A DNA stretch of 64,000 nucleotides from Candidatus Hodarchaeota archaeon (lineage in GTDB: Archaea > Asgardarchaeota > Heimdallarchaeia > Hodarchaeales > Hodarchaeaceae): assembly GCA_016839815.1 (NCBI GenBank), contig JAEOTM010000145.1:1-64000 (forward strand), written 5' to 3'. The position numbers and the translations under genes are program-made. Under the pieces are notes generated by a model. It worked only from the letters and a program-made list of their open reading frames with translations, searched no databases and was not told the origin of the DNA. Positions 42,848 through 52,312 of the stretch are shown one piece after another (the first letter of the stretch is position 1; each line of letters begins with the position of its first letter).

Positions 42848-43757
42848 ACAGACCTGCTTTAGCGATCGTTTCCCGTAAACGAATTGTCTTGAGATCAGGA
42901 TAGAGACGAACTGGCTCCCAAATAAAAATCCTAGTGCTTATAATAAATGGATGGCGACGTAACATCTGAGTAATTCTGGTTATCCTTTTAATTTTCTCAA
43001 CAGTAAATATAACAGAAAATCTTGAATGAATTGCAGATATATTTGCAGGCATAGCAAATTCATCAGGATATTCTTGCTTCATCCATAAAATTAGTTCTGG
43101 AATAGAGGTCGAATTTCCATCAAAATAGATCCAGAATATTGTTGAAATAGAATCGCCGAAATTAGGAAATGCACGCGTACCTGTTTCCACTACTCCTGTG
43201 TTTAGTAAGTTATTCAGTAAATCTGTAATCAATCCAGGTGCAATTCCAGATCGTCTAGCTATCTCACTTATAGACATCCGTGGGGAACCAACTAGATGAC
43301 TTAGAATTATTAATTCAGTTTGTGTAAGTTCCACTTTAGTTCCACTTGGTGATACTGTTGGAAAGATTTCAATTTCTTTCACAAAAGGGAATTTACGAAT
43401 GAAATTTCCAATTTCAGAAAGCCCAGTTGAACCATTCTGGTAAATCCCTAACACAAAGTAGTGTCCTCTTGATGAGGGTCCAACAGCGTTAATTCTCTCA
43501 TCACTACCAAGGTTATCTGCGAACGCATCAATGTCTTCTGTACAATCAGTATCAATTAAACAAACAAAAGACTCAGAATCAATCATTGCATTCGATAGGG
43601 CAACATAATATTCCGTGAAAACTCCAGTTGCGAATAGTTTTTTAACCCGATTCCTTATCGCATTCCCTGAAATACCATATTTATTGGCCATTTCTTGATA
43701 AGTTATCCTTGCGTTTCTAATCTGATCAACAATAATACCCGTATCAATCGAATCCAT
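42846..43757 (-). CDS. Tandem Lrp/AsnC-type transcriptional regulator
   Basis: The 303-residue protein contains two AsnC/Lrp units in one chain: DIGxIVDQIRNARITYQEMANKYG-type helix-turn-helix at the N-terminus (ISGNAIRNRVKKLFATGVF) followed by a ligand-binding-like half, then a second unit from about residue 150 (LIILSHLVGSPRMSISEIARRSG, LLNNLLNTGVVETG). Lrp proteins sense amino acids and regulate metabolism. The two-unit form is found in archaea and would act as a preformed dimer. A 14-base palindrome (43795-43808) lies about 40 bases upstream. Confidence 0.8.
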   Translation of the reverse strand: MDSIDTGIIVDQIRNARITYQEMANKYGISGNAIRNRVKKLFATGVFTEYYVALSNAMIDSESFVCLIDTDCTEDIDAFADNLGSDERINAVGPSSRGHYFVLGIYQNGSTGLSEIGNFIRKFPFVKEIEIFPTVSPSGTKVELTQTELIILSHLVGSPRMSISEIARRSGIAPGLITDLLNNLLNTGVVETGTRAFPNFGDSISTIFWIYFDGNSTSIPELILWMKQEYPDEFAMPANISAIHSRFSVIFTVEKIKRITRITQMLRRHPFIISTRIFIWEPVRLYPDLKTIRLRETIAKAGL

Positions 43758-43794
43758 AGATTTAATCCCAGATAATTTATTCTGAATATTATTA

Positions 43795-43808
43795 TTAAAC
43801 TTGTTTAA
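43795..43808. promoter_or_regulatory. Palindrome upstream of the Lrp-like gene
   Basis: TTAAAC-TT-GTTTAA is a perfect 6-2-6 inverted repeat at the stop of the alpha-toroid gene, about 40 bases before the Lrp start and upstream of a minus-strand TATA-like AATAAATTATC. It could be an autoregulatory site. AT-rich palindromes arise easily by chance. Confidence 0.3.
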
Positions 43809-44742
43809 CCCACCATTGTAATATTCGAAGAGCTCTTAATGTATTCCATCGACTTGCTTGCCGAGAGGACTCCATTGTAAACCAAATTTTGCCTCTAATT
43901 GGTGCCTGAAGAGGCCACTTCGCATCTTTTTCTCTTTTGGTTATTAATTTAATTGCATCAGTGAAACGTTTATCTCTTTCATGTGTAATCTTCTGGAAGT
44001 AGTCGAGCGCAGCAATTACTGTATAATACCAGCGGGGCGGAAAGGAGAGCATTGTCATTTTTGCACTAACTGTCTTTCTCGTTCGATGTGACTTGTAAAG
44101 TTCATGTTGCAACAAAAATTCATGTGCACGTGTTTGCATCTTTTCTATTTCGGAGATTTTTTGTGAAAAGGAGTTCTGATACTCATAAAGTGCTTCCAAG
44201 ACCATAAGAGTTGTATGAAAAGACGCGTGAGTAGCCCCTTTCAGGGGATAACGACAGTTCCAACCTCCATCTTCCATTTGATTCTTTACCAAATAATCGA
44301 AAATTGTATCCATTCGTTTATCTGTAATCTGAAAATACGAAAGGATCCCAAAAACAAGGCCAGTAATACAGGTTTCACTGTGAGTGATTTTTGTCCGGGA
44401 GTAATTTATCCCTCCGTCACTCATAAGACCATTATCCAGAAGTATTTGCGCCCCACGTTTACATTTTACATTCTGAGGATTAATTCCTAGTCTTCGTAAT
44501 AGAAGTAATGTATATGTGGTTGAAGTCCATTTTGGATTATATAATCCCTGATCCCATGTTCCAGCATCATCTTGATGATCTAGTAATTGTTTTCCCCACC
44601 CTTCAGATTCTATCTTTAATCGTTCTTTCTTAATTTCTTTCTGTGGGGATTCACATAAATCTCGCAATGTTTGCCATCGAATTGATGGATCTCCTTCTAG
44701 TAACCAGTCGATCGTTGTCTGATATTTCTTTCTAAGCTCCAT
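43795..44742 (-). CDS. Terpene-cyclase/prenyltransferase-like alpha-toroid protein
   Basis: About 315 residues of squalene-cyclase/prenyltransferase repeat type. Visible elements are DPSIRWQTLRDL near the start, HQDDAGTWDQGLYNPKWTSTTYTLLLL, and KNQMEDGGWNCRYPL, a QW-like motif (QxxxGGW). The catalytic DxDD of squalene-hopene cyclase and the zinc residues of protein prenyltransferases are not clear, so it may bind rather than cyclise isoprenoids. The start at 44742 (MELRKKY) is preferred over 44769. A truncated relative is at 36005-36352. Confidence 0.72.
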   Translation of the reverse strand: MELRKKYQTTIDWLLEGDPSIRWQTLRDLCESPQKEIKKERLKIESEGWGKQLLDHQDDAGTWDQGLYNPKWTSTTYTLLLLRRLGINPQNVKCKRGAQILLDNGLMSDGGINYSRTKITHSETCITGLVFGILSYFQITDKRMDTIFDYLVKNQMEDGGWNCRYPLKGATHASFHTTLMVLEALYEYQNSFSQKISEIEKMQTRAHEFLLQHELYKSHRTRKTVSAKMTMLSFPPRWYYTVIAALDYFQKITHERDKRFTDAIKLITKREKDAKWPLQAPIRGKIWFTMESSRQASRWNTLRALRILQWWVKQV

Positions 44743-44885
44743 TTTAACCCATCTTGTTCTTTGTATCAACCCTTAGTTTTATTTAAAAGAGATTCGAGGG
44801 GATATTTCACAGTGGGAACAATTGTCTAATTCTTGAATGAAGGAAAAAAGAAATCCTCCCAACCAGTGATTACCCGTTGCTAATC

Positions 44886-45782
44886 TCAGAGTAGTATTGG
44901 GATCAGGACACCTAAACTAGATAGAAGAGCTGCCAATAGAAGTATAGGAATTGAAATCAGATCCGTTTCTGGTACAATTCTCGTTTTTTGATCAGTTATA
45001 TCTGCTCGAATAACTGACAAATCATGGTCAGTTTTCTTTTCATTCACACGGTTTGCCATTGCAGCTGATAAGATTGCAGCAACGGTTGTCAAGGATACCC
45101 ATAAACCAATACTCTCACTCTGTTTCTCATAGTCAGTAATTTGTCCTGATAAACTGTTTACTTCAGCTTGTAGATTATCAATCGGAATTCTAAGTATCCA
45201 CCGGCTATCACCAGTGTCTGCCCACTGAACGATAAACTTAGGAGCATGTCCAATTAGGATGATTGAATCATAGGAATAATAATCACCATAAAAATCGAAT
45301 GCAGAAGTATTTTTAGCTGGTTGAATAGAATCAAATAAATTCTTGGAAATATTGTATTCATATCCATCTATTTCTTTAGATGCGATAATATAATCACTAG
45401 TAGTATTCTGGAAGTGAAAGAACATTTTTACTTCTTCAAGAGTAGTCTGTGTAAAACTATACCACCTTAAGTTCCACGCTATTTGGGTTAAATATTCATC
45501 CCTCTGTTCAGGTAAGAGTGTGTCATTAACGATGGAAAGTTGATTATCTAACATGATTGCATCAAATAGATAGGTTATTCCTAGATCATTATTTTGAATA
45601 TCGTGGATATAAATGGAATTTGCTTTAGCTTCCATTCTTGAAATCTGATACTGGAGATCATCACGTTGTTTTCGGAGACTATCTGCCTCTACAGAGTAAT
45701 CATTTTGCATAAACCCTGCGAAAAAAGCTGATACAGAGACAATGAGTATTGCAATAATTGGTATATATCGTATTATTTTCAT
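44886..45782 (-). CDS. Membrane protein with coiled coil and extracytoplasmic domain
   Basis: The 298-residue protein has an N-terminal membrane helix (about 5-23), a coiled coil (SLRKQRDDLQYQISRMEAKA), an extracytoplasmic domain of about 150 residues, a second coiled stretch, a membrane helix near 225-243, a charged cytoplasmic loop and a final helix (about 277-296). Family unknown. It stands alone, with about 115 bases on one side and 170 on the other. Confidence 0.6.
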   Translation of the reverse strand: MKIIRYIPIIAILIVSVSAFFAGFMQNDYSVEADSLRKQRDDLQYQISRMEAKANSIYIHDIQNNDLGITYLFDAIMLDNQLSIVNDTLLPEQRDEYLTQIAWNLRWYSFTQTTLEEVKMFFHFQNTTSDYIIASKEIDGYEYNISKNLFDSIQPAKNTSAFDFYGDYYSYDSIILIGHAPKFIVQWADTGDSRWILRIPIDNLQAEVNSLSGQITDYEKQSESIGLWVSLTTVAAILSAAMANRVNEKKTDHDLSVIRADITDQKTRIVPETDLISIPILLLAALLSSLGVLIPILL

Positions 45783-45955
45783 TCTAATTCCCTTCTGTCT
45801 TCATTTTTTTAAAAAAAAGGTAATTTCGTTGAAAAGAGGGATTATATAAAGTTTTCAACCAGAATTTTTCTACCTAGATATTTCCAAAAATTAAAAAGAG
45901 TTCTCACTAAAGAAGAAGGAATTCTTTGGGAAAGATATGCTCCCGAAGATTGTTT

Positions 45956-47023
45956 TCAGCTCCTCTGTTTTTTCAGGAAATGTGTACTAAAAAATAATCC
46001 TAGAAAAAGAGTTAATGCTTCTAAACCTACAACGATACCATATTCAGTCACGGAACTGATATCAGAAATTAGCACAGGAATAATGGATGTAAACCTTGGT
46101 TGGGGTGCCTGGATCCCAGTCTCATATTGAATGATTAAGGAATAATTTCCTGTTTCGATATTAGTGATCTGTCCTGATATCTGATAGGCGCATAAACAGT
46201 CAGTAATAATAGAGAAATTGTAAACTTCTTGAATAATGAGTATATCGCCAGCTTGAAAGAGATTAATTTGAAGATTAGTCTTATCAAAATTGCACCAAGA
46301 AATCAAAATCTGTTGAAATTTAACTGATTGATTTTCAGTAGTTACACTAACATCTCCATCCTCCCAACCTGAGTAATCCTCGCAATTACACTGAGAGACT
46401 ACATATGATAAAGTAGCATCAGTTGTTTCGTAAGGAAATTCGTCATATTCAATGGAATAATCAGTATCTGTAACAGTTAGGTTTAACCCATACGTAAGAA
46501 TATCGGTACTAGAACTTACTGGAGGTTTTACACTAATAGAATACAAACCATTTGGTAATCGTGTAAGATTAGGTTTCTCTATACTGAATGGATATTCCGA
46601 GAATTTCGTGGTAATACCAGGAGTATAATTACGAGGAGTAATTACAGTTAAACTCCCCCAGAAAGGTGTCAGATTCAAATTGCTTTCTTCTAAGTCCTCC
46701 TGAAGTATGGGTGAAAATTCATCCGAATCAGGAAACTCTAATGATAGTACGTTGGTATTCGGATTCCAAATTTCGATTTTGATTTGAAAAGCTACTATGG
46801 TTAGATTTAACGTAATATTCAGTGTATCATATTCTTGATAGAGCGTTGAAAGGTTCCATTCAATTTCTGTTATCCGCACATAAAGAGGCTTTAAATCGTC
46901 CTTTCTACTAGAGTCAGAATAAGCCAGATTAGTTTCCACACGTATTTGAAATATTACACTGATAATTATCAAGAATAAAATGATGCTGAGTAATTTATTC
47001 ACCGAATACTTTTGCTTCTTCAT
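45956..47023 (-). CDS. Secreted, anchored surface protein with cysteine pairs
   Basis: The 355-residue protein has a signal helix (about 8-27), an extracellular beta-rich domain with many N-glycosylation sequons and cysteines in the middle (SQCNCEDY, SWCNF, DCLCAY) that could form disulfides, and a membrane helix near the end (about 328-345) followed by KKQRS. No family was recognised. An inverted repeat ACGAACTA/TAGTTCGT lies about 70-96 bases upstream of its start. Confidence 0.65.
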   Translation of the reverse strand: MKKQKYSVNKLLSIILFLIIISVIFQIRVETNLAYSDSSRKDDLKPLYVRITEIEWNLSTLYQEYDTLNITLNLTIVAFQIKIEIWNPNTNVLSLEFPDSDEFSPILQEDLEESNLNLTPFWGSLTVITPRNYTPGITTKFSEYPFSIEKPNLTRLPNGLYSISVKPPVSSSTDILTYGLNLTVTDTDYSIEYDEFPYETTDATLSYVVSQCNCEDYSGWEDGDVSVTTENQSVKFQQILISWCNFDKTNLQINLFQAGDILIIQEVYNFSIITDCLCAYQISGQITNIETGNYSLIIQYETGIQAPQPRFTSIIPVLISDISSVTEYGIVVGLEALTLFLGLFFSTHFLKKQRS

Positions 47024-47320
47024 GGTATCAACACTTTGATGGTTTATGACACATCCTAGCCTAATACAGATTTAAAACCATATTTTAGAACACGAACTAA
47101 TAACAATCTTCTAGTTCGTCATGGGGGAAAATAACCATATTCTTGCAGTTAATCCCGATGTTTCCTAGTCTATCTGTCTGTATACCAATTTAAGTGCATT
47201 TAAACCATTTATTTCTTAATTCAATGCTCCTAGACATAAAACACTTCACTCTATCATTCGCTTTATAAGAGGCCGAACTATCGAATCTGGTCAAAATGTA
47301 TAATTCTTAGGTGTGGGTAA
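47024..47320. other. Intergenic region with an inverted repeat
   Basis: About 297 bases between the divergent surface-protein gene and the ABC-2-like frame. It holds an 8-bp inverted repeat, ACGAACTA (47092-47099) and TAGTTCGT (47112-47119), with a 12-base loop. No tRNA, no coding frame and no repeat family was seen. The repeat could be an operator or hairpin. Confidence 0.4.
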
Positions 47321-48331
47321 ACTCTGGATGAACCTTATGTCAGAAAATTCGAATTAAAACCATTTCAGGGAGTTAGACAGGGTACAATAAGTCGAATTTG
47401 GGTCATTTCTTGGTTTAACTTTCGTTATCAATGGAATCGGTCACGAGCTTTGAAAGTCATAGTCTCGCTAATATTTTTTCTATATCTTTTATCTAATATG
47501 ATGATATTCTTTGGACCATTCTTTTCAGGGCAAATGTCAGATCCTAATTCTGTTTTGGAAACTCATCTATGGGGGACTATTCGGAATTTTGTTAGATTCC
47601 AAGTTCTAATCACTTCTCCTGATGATACTGATCCCACTTTTGATACAGGCTACTCCATCCTCTTTCTTATCGGGATGATTTTAATGGGAGCAGGTTTAAT
47701 TTCCGATGATCGAAAGAACCTTATGGATGATATTTATGATTCGAAAGTCACCCGAAACGTCTATTTATTAGGAAAATTTGGGTCTCTTTTTCTCTTTGGT
47801 AATCTACTGCTAGTAATCCCCACAATTATTGAATGGGGGTTACTTATTATCGGGATTGAAGGAGTGGATATTATCTCAGCTATACCTGCACTGATTGGAG
47901 TAATTTTGTTCTCAGAAATTGTTTTAATCTGTCTAGGCCTCGTGATCTTATCATTCTCTTCATTATTCACTAATCGAATTTACTCAAGTATTCTGGTTTT
48001 TGGTTACTTTCTGGCAATAACAAGTGTTTTTACTGGCTTGATTGCAAATAATCAGTCATTTACTCCAATAATGTACCTTGATCTTTTTACTGTATTAACA
48101 ATTCTATCTTTTCTCCTTCAAGGTGAAAGAACTGTTATCTACTACAATATCCAAGATGATTCCCCTTTCCAAATCACATTAGATTTAACAAAAGATCCTG
48201 GAATTTTGGTCTTCCCCTTCCTCCTCATTTTTATTTTACTCAATTGTTTTTTATGCTTTTATCGAATAGTATGGAAGTATAATTCTCCACATTCTTATTT
48301 GTGGCAGTTCATCAGGAGAATAACTTCTTGA
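47321..48331 (+). CDS. ABC-2-type permease-like membrane protein, start unclear
   Basis: The frame is open from 47321 and reads TLDEPYVRKFELKPF and VISWFNFRYQWNRSR before about six membrane helices, the usual opening of an ABC-2 permease. No ATG, GTG or TTG occurs in frame until a TTG at 47450, which would remove this coding-looking part. An ATG at 47329 is in another frame. So either an unusual start codon is used or the 5' end has been damaged by a frameshift. No ATPase gene is adjacent, so the permease is orphan. A Nudix gene follows 59 bases later. Confidence 0.6.
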   Translation, partial: TLDEPYVRKFELKPFQGVRQGTISRIWVISWFNFRYQWNRSRALKVIVSLIFFLYLLSNMMIFFGPFFSGQMSDPNSVLETHLWGTIRNFVRFQVLITSPDDTDPTFDTGYSILFLIGMILMGAGLISDDRKNLMDDIYDSKVTRNVYLLGKFGSLFLFGNLLLVIPTIIEWGLLIIGIEGVDIISAIPALIGVILFSEIVLICLGLVILSFSSLFTNRIYSSILVFGYFLAITSVFTGLIANNQSFTPIMYLDLFTVLTILSFLLQGERTVIYYNIQDDSPFQITLDLTKDPGILVFPFLLIFILLNCFLCFYRIVWKYNSPHSYLWQFIRRITS

Positions 48332-48390
48332 AATCAAGATTTACTCGTTTTGAGTAATTAATATCAACATTATCTGGATGTACTAATGTA

Positions 48391-49032
48391 ATGGTGTCAC
48401 CAGCTAAACAGATTGCCTCATGGGCTGATCTTTTACGTGAACTTACTGCCCAAGGATTATATCATTCAACTAATATTTATGATAAGGAACGTTATACCAA
48501 GATTCAGAAGGTTGTGATGGAAATGCTGACTGTTGCTACTAATTGGTCTATAGATGAATTAGTTCCTCTCCAAGAAGCTCTCTTCTCTCGTCCTAGTCCC
48601 ATTGTAACTGGAGATGCAGCAATTATTGATAATGAAGGGAGGATTTTTCTTATTCAACGAGCTGATAATCATCTATGGGCTATGCCAGGAGGTTTGTTAG
48701 AAGTGGGAGAAACCCCTAGTGAAGGAGTTTTACGGGAAGTATTTGAGGAAACGGGTATTAAATGTAAAACAACCGCCTTTGTAGGTATATTTGATTCCCG
48801 TTTTTGTGGTACAACCTATCCTCTTCAGTTATATCAGTTGGTTTTCCTGTGTAAACCATTGGATGAGATAGAAATCGAACCTCCCATCCATCATCGTGAA
48901 TCAGTTAGTCGACAATGGTTTAAGGAGAAAAATTTACCTGAAAATATCGACCCAGGACACATTACACGTATTCCTGAAGCTTTTCGGGTATGGCGTGGTG
49001 ATTGTGAACCATTTTTTGACAAGGGGGAATGA
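48391..49032 (+). CDS. Nudix hydrolase (ADP-ribose pyrophosphatase-like)
   Basis: The 213-residue protein has a helical N-terminal extension (about 1-65, as in Nudix proteins with the NUDIX_N_2-type region) and a complete Nudix box near residue 105: GGLLEVGETPSEGVLREVFEE then TGI (given in two parts). The box matches GX5EX7REUXEEXGU. It should hydrolyse a nucleoside diphosphate linked to another group, such as ADP-ribose; substrate is inferred. It converges with the 49078 gene. Confidence 0.88.
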   Translation: MVSPAKQIASWADLLRELTAQGLYHSTNIYDKERYTKIQKVVMEMLTVATNWSIDELVPLQEALFSRPSPIVTGDAAIIDNEGRIFLIQRADNHLWAMPGGLLEVGETPSEGVLREVFEETGIKCKTTAFVGIFDSRFCGTTYPLQLYQLVFLCKPLDEIEIEPPIHHRESVSRQWFKEKNLPENIDPGHITRIPEAFRVWRGDCEPFFDKGE

Positions 49033-49077
49033 AGAGAATTCCATTAATATCCTTGAATAGACTGTTTCCATTTACCT

Positions 49078-49497
49078 TCATAATCTTGTAAAATCGTTAC
49101 TAATTCGATCTCGCCAAAGAGAGAGTTTGAGCGTTAACTTTTTTGCCTCTTCCTGCTTCATATCCCGGTTCATGGATTTAATTCTATTATATAAGGATTT
49201 TTTGATACGAGCGAGAAACATTTCATCAGATTTCTCTGTTAGTTCTTCCATAGCTGCAGAATATTTCCCTCCACTCAGATCATCCAAGTATTCACGTATT
49301 TCAACAAGAACAGCCTTTGAAATTTTCAGGAGTTCCAGTTCGTGCAGAATATATCGTAAGCTGTCAAACACATGAATCACTTCTAAGCGTGGCCTTTGCT
49401 TTGAGGGATTCTTAGCATATCTATCCACGATTTCTGCCTGACGTTTTAGTTCTCCTATTTTGAACCCAATATTGAATGGGATTTCTAGGTTTGACAT
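49078..49497 (-). CDS. Hypothetical helical protein
   Basis: About 139 residues, all helical and highly charged, with Lys/Glu-rich segments such as KSDEMFLARIKKSLYNRIKS. No membrane helix or known motif. It could be a helical partner protein or a minimal regulator. The ATG at 49497 is preferred over a GTG at 49506. Confidence 0.5.
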   Translation of the reverse strand: MSNLEIPFNIGFKIGELKRQAEIVDRYAKNPSKQRPRLEVIHVFDSLRYILHELELLKISKAVLVEIREYLDDLSGGKYSAAMEELTEKSDEMFLARIKKSLYNRIKSMNRDMKQEEAKKLTLKLSLWRDRISNDFTRL

Positions 49498-49529
49498 TTT
49501 TTTCACAGTTTTTTTGAATGATTATTGAT

Positions 49530-51374
49530 TCAAATATGTATCACAAACCAGAATGACATTGCCCTATGTGTAAATTCATTAGGGCTGTCTTTATTGAATG
49601 TTACTACAGTCCAGAACCTTATTTCTCGAACTCCAGTAAAGGTGATGTCTATCTCAAAAAACATGGTTGCAATTCCATATCCATCTGTGAGTACACTACC
49701 AATAAATATCCCTCCATCTTCTATCCAAAAGGTGTGATTATCATATTTACCCCCGAGATAAAAGGAAACATTCACCGATTGAGTTGGGAGCCAATTCCTA
49801 AGTGAAGGTACTCCAATTAAGCGTGAAGAGATATAGATGGAATCTCCATGTTGAAGGTTCGTTCCATTTTGAAATTGACTATTATTCACTATACATCTCT
49901 CAAACACCCAATCACCTTCAGCTTGAGCCACAAGATGGTCAGCATACGCTTGGAGTAAACCATTTTCCTCTAGATTATAGTCTGGACGAATGAAGAGATG
50001 TTTTTCTCCCGATATGGGTGTTACGACATCTGATGGATATTCATTCCCATACTCTTCTGATAAAGCAGGAAGTAATGGATCGAAACTAATCCACTCAACA
50101 TACTCATCACCTATCATTTCAGGAAGCGGATCTATAGGTACTAGTACTTCTGTCCATGCGTGCAAAAACAATGAGGTGAAAGCGCGTTTTCCCGCATAAA
50201 CATAGGAATTATTACCAGCCAAATAACCGATTACTACTCGAGAGGGAATATTTTGCAGTCTATTAATTGTGGTGAGAGCTGAAGCAAAATGAATTGAGAC
50301 ACCACTTCCACGTTGCATAAACCATTCATTATAATCCTCATATTCCTCTGGATGAGGCATTGATTGGTACAATTGGTTTCCCATCCACATCTCCGTATCA
50401 AAAGTATAATGGCTCATATTTCCTAGTTCCATCAAGTTGGCAAACGTTTGACCAAATACCGATCGATCTGTTTCATTCCATGTTATAGCACTCGCTGTTA
50501 CGGTTGGTGCCCAATCTTGGTATGTGGAATAGCCTGGTGGTAGACTCTCTGGAAGCTGTAAGTAGATAGATTTGAGTGCGGTCCAAGTGTCGACATCTAA
50601 TCCACATTTAAGGTAATCTGCTTCGGTTCGAGTTAATGAATATGTTGCAGCTTTTGGGATATTCGGTGTTTGATAGTCTACCAAATATTTCAATGTTCCT
50701 AGTCCGAATGTGGAATTTTCCAGCATTAATTGAGTAGTAATTCCAACTAGATCGTCTTTTAATATTGATGGATATGATTCTGCTACTTTTTGTGACAGTG
50801 GTGATATTTTTTGTCCATTTTCGTCGTATAGTTCAATTGTGTCTGAACTCACATATGATCCATATTGTCCACTCCAAGGTACAGGCAAAAAATTAATGAA
50901 ATTTGGATGAACGGTCGCTAAGGTTGATCTGCTATAATTTATGGGAAGTTCAACCTGAAATCTTGTCACTGGTGTGCTGGAAGGAAGGTTATGTAACATA
51001 GGGGGAAGTATTCGGTTAGATAAGTTGCCAAGTGCCCAACTGCTCGTATAAGGGGCTTTATCCGAATATTCATACGTACTGAGACTTCCTAGACGCCAAT
51101 ATATTGGTGGTTCTGTAGAATCTGCTGGATTATCACTTGTGACATTAAATTTTGGAGTATTATAAGCTATAAGGCCTGCTGTAAATTGATCCATAATACT
51201 TTCATTGATATAAGTCGCATCCCAGGTAGGTGTATTAAAATAATAATCAAAAATATCCTCTTCAGGATTTTCTTCTTTTTCAGATTCCTCTATAGGATCT
51301 ATACATCCTGAAAATGTAAGAATAACAGTTATTAACAAAAATGTAGGGAAATTTCTAAATCGAAATAGAATCAC
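49530..51374 (-). CDS. Transglutaminase-like lipoprotein with catalytic Cys replaced by Ser
   Basis: The 614-residue protein begins at a GTG with a signal peptide and lipobox TFSGC, so it should be a lipoprotein on the outer face. The middle has the transglutaminase-like core: GVSIHFASALTTI (in active enzymes GxCxxFA) where Ser360 replaces the nucleophile, His405 in LHAWTEV and Asp432 in ISFDPL. The last 130 residues look like a beta-sandwich. Without the Cys the usual reaction would be lost or altered; the protein may bind peptides or glycans. It is divergent from DUF1684. Confidence 0.78.
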   Translation of the reverse strand: MILFRFRNFPTFLLITVILTFSGCIDPIEESEKEENPEEDIFDYYFNTPTWDATYINESIMDQFTAGLIAYNTPKFNVTSDNPADSTEPPIYWRLGSLSTYEYSDKAPYTSSWALGNLSNRILPPMLHNLPSSTPVTRFQVELPINYSRSTLATVHPNFINFLPVPWSGQYGSYVSSDTIELYDENGQKISPLSQKVAESYPSILKDDLVGITTQLMLENSTFGLGTLKYLVDYQTPNIPKAATYSLTRTEADYLKCGLDVDTWTALKSIYLQLPESLPPGYSTYQDWAPTVTASAITWNETDRSVFGQTFANLMELGNMSHYTFDTEMWMGNQLYQSMPHPEEYEDYNEWFMQRGSGVSIHFASALTTINRLQNIPSRVVIGYLAGNNSYVYAGKRAFTSLFLHAWTEVLVPIDPLPEMIGDEYVEWISFDPLLPALSEEYGNEYPSDVVTPISGEKHLFIRPDYNLEENGLLQAYADHLVAQAEGDWVFERCIVNNSQFQNGTNLQHGDSIYISSRLIGVPSLRNWLPTQSVNVSFYLGGKYDNHTFWIEDGGIFIGSVLTDGYGIATMFFEIDITFTGVREIRFWTVVTFNKDSPNEFTHRAMSFWFVIHI

Positions 51375-51535
51375 TTCCTTTCTTCTATTGGAATTTTGTC
51401 TATTTGCAGGGTTTTTGTCTTATTAAGCCTTTTCAATCCAAAAATCTCTTTCGCGTTATGGGTACCAGGATATCACTTGGATTCTGTTGGTTGTTGTATA
51501 GTAATCTCTTTAACGAATTTTTTTTCTTTCCCACC

Positions 51536-51546
51536 TATAATAAATA
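51536..51546 (+). promoter_or_regulatory. TATA box for the DUF1684 gene
   Basis: TATAATAAATA lies about 25 bases before the ATG at 51566, which suggests a leaderless transcript and supports that start over 51404. Confidence 0.5.
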
Positions 51547-51565
51547 CACTCTCTTCGTGAGTTTC

Positions 51566-52093
51566 ATGACAAATAGTTCGTACGTAAAGAATATTACACA
51601 AATTAGAGAGGAATTGAATGATTTTTTCAAAAATTCTGTGGAAAGTCCACTGCTTATGGAGCAAAAACAATCATTTTCTGGTTTATCTTACTTTTCCATT
51701 AAGGAAAGTTTAAATTTTAGTCTTAAACTTCAAAAATATGAAAATCCCGAGGAAATTATAATTCTAGCGACCAAAGGCGATGAACGAAGGTACCTTCGTT
51801 ACGGGTATTTTGAATTTAACCACGAGAATGTAAAAAATCGGTTAACTGTTTATAAACATCCTGATGAGGATTATTTATTTGTTCCATTCAAAGACAAAAC
51901 TTCTGGGAAAGAATCATACGGAGGAGGACGATATCTTGAATTGGAGCCACTAGAGGGGGACTTGTTCAAAATTGATTTTAATATGGCATATCTTCCCTAT
52001 TGTGTATTCAACGACAAGTATAGCTGTACATTGGTTCCACCTGAAAACTTCCTTGACGTCAGTATACCTGCAGGACAGATGAATTTCCCCTAA
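51566..52093 (+). CDS. DUF1684-family protein
   Basis: The 175-residue protein matches DUF1684: FVPFKDKTSGKESYGGGRYLE in the middle and DFNMAYLPYCVFNDKYSC, followed by a PPENFLDVSIPAGQ end. These conserved blocks carry an acidic and cysteine-bearing pocket. Members are widespread in bacteria and archaea and lack a known function. The longer frame from 51404 is not conserved-looking and a TATA box lies within it, so 51566 is used. Confidence 0.82.
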   Translation: MTNSSYVKNITQIREELNDFFKNSVESPLLMEQKQSFSGLSYFSIKESLNFSLKLQKYENPEEIIILATKGDERRYLRYGYFEFNHENVKNRLTVYKHPDEDYLFVPFKDKTSGKESYGGGRYLELEPLEGDLFKIDFNMAYLPYCVFNDKYSCTLVPPENFLDVSIPAGQMNFP

Positions 52094-52152
52094 TGTTAAT
52101 TTTTTTTGTATTTTACCCAAATAAAGAACCTTTTCTCTATTCAGGTGTAATT

Positions 52153-52233
52153 ATGAAGTATTCATCTCTAAGAGAGAGTATTTATATGACAGAAATTGTG
52201 GAGGAAGCCAAAAAAGAGGAATTACTGAAGTAA
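52153..52233 (+). CDS. Possible 26-residue peptide or gene remnant
   Basis: ATG at 52153 with AGGTG six bases before it encodes MKYSSLRESIYMTEIVEEAK and six more residues before a TAA. The ribosome site is good, but the peptide matches nothing known. It may be a decayed gene start or chance. Confidence 0.2.
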   Translation: MKYSSLRESIYMTEIVEEAKKEELLK

Positions 52234-52312
52234 CCCCAGAAATAATGGATGAGATTAGCGATAAAAGAAATAAGGAAAAAAATTAATCTTCTCCAAATTT
52301 TTTCTATGTCTG

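Noticed and set aside
51404..51565. N-terminal extension of the DUF1684 protein
   Set aside because: It is not family-like and contains a TATA box placed for a start at 51566.
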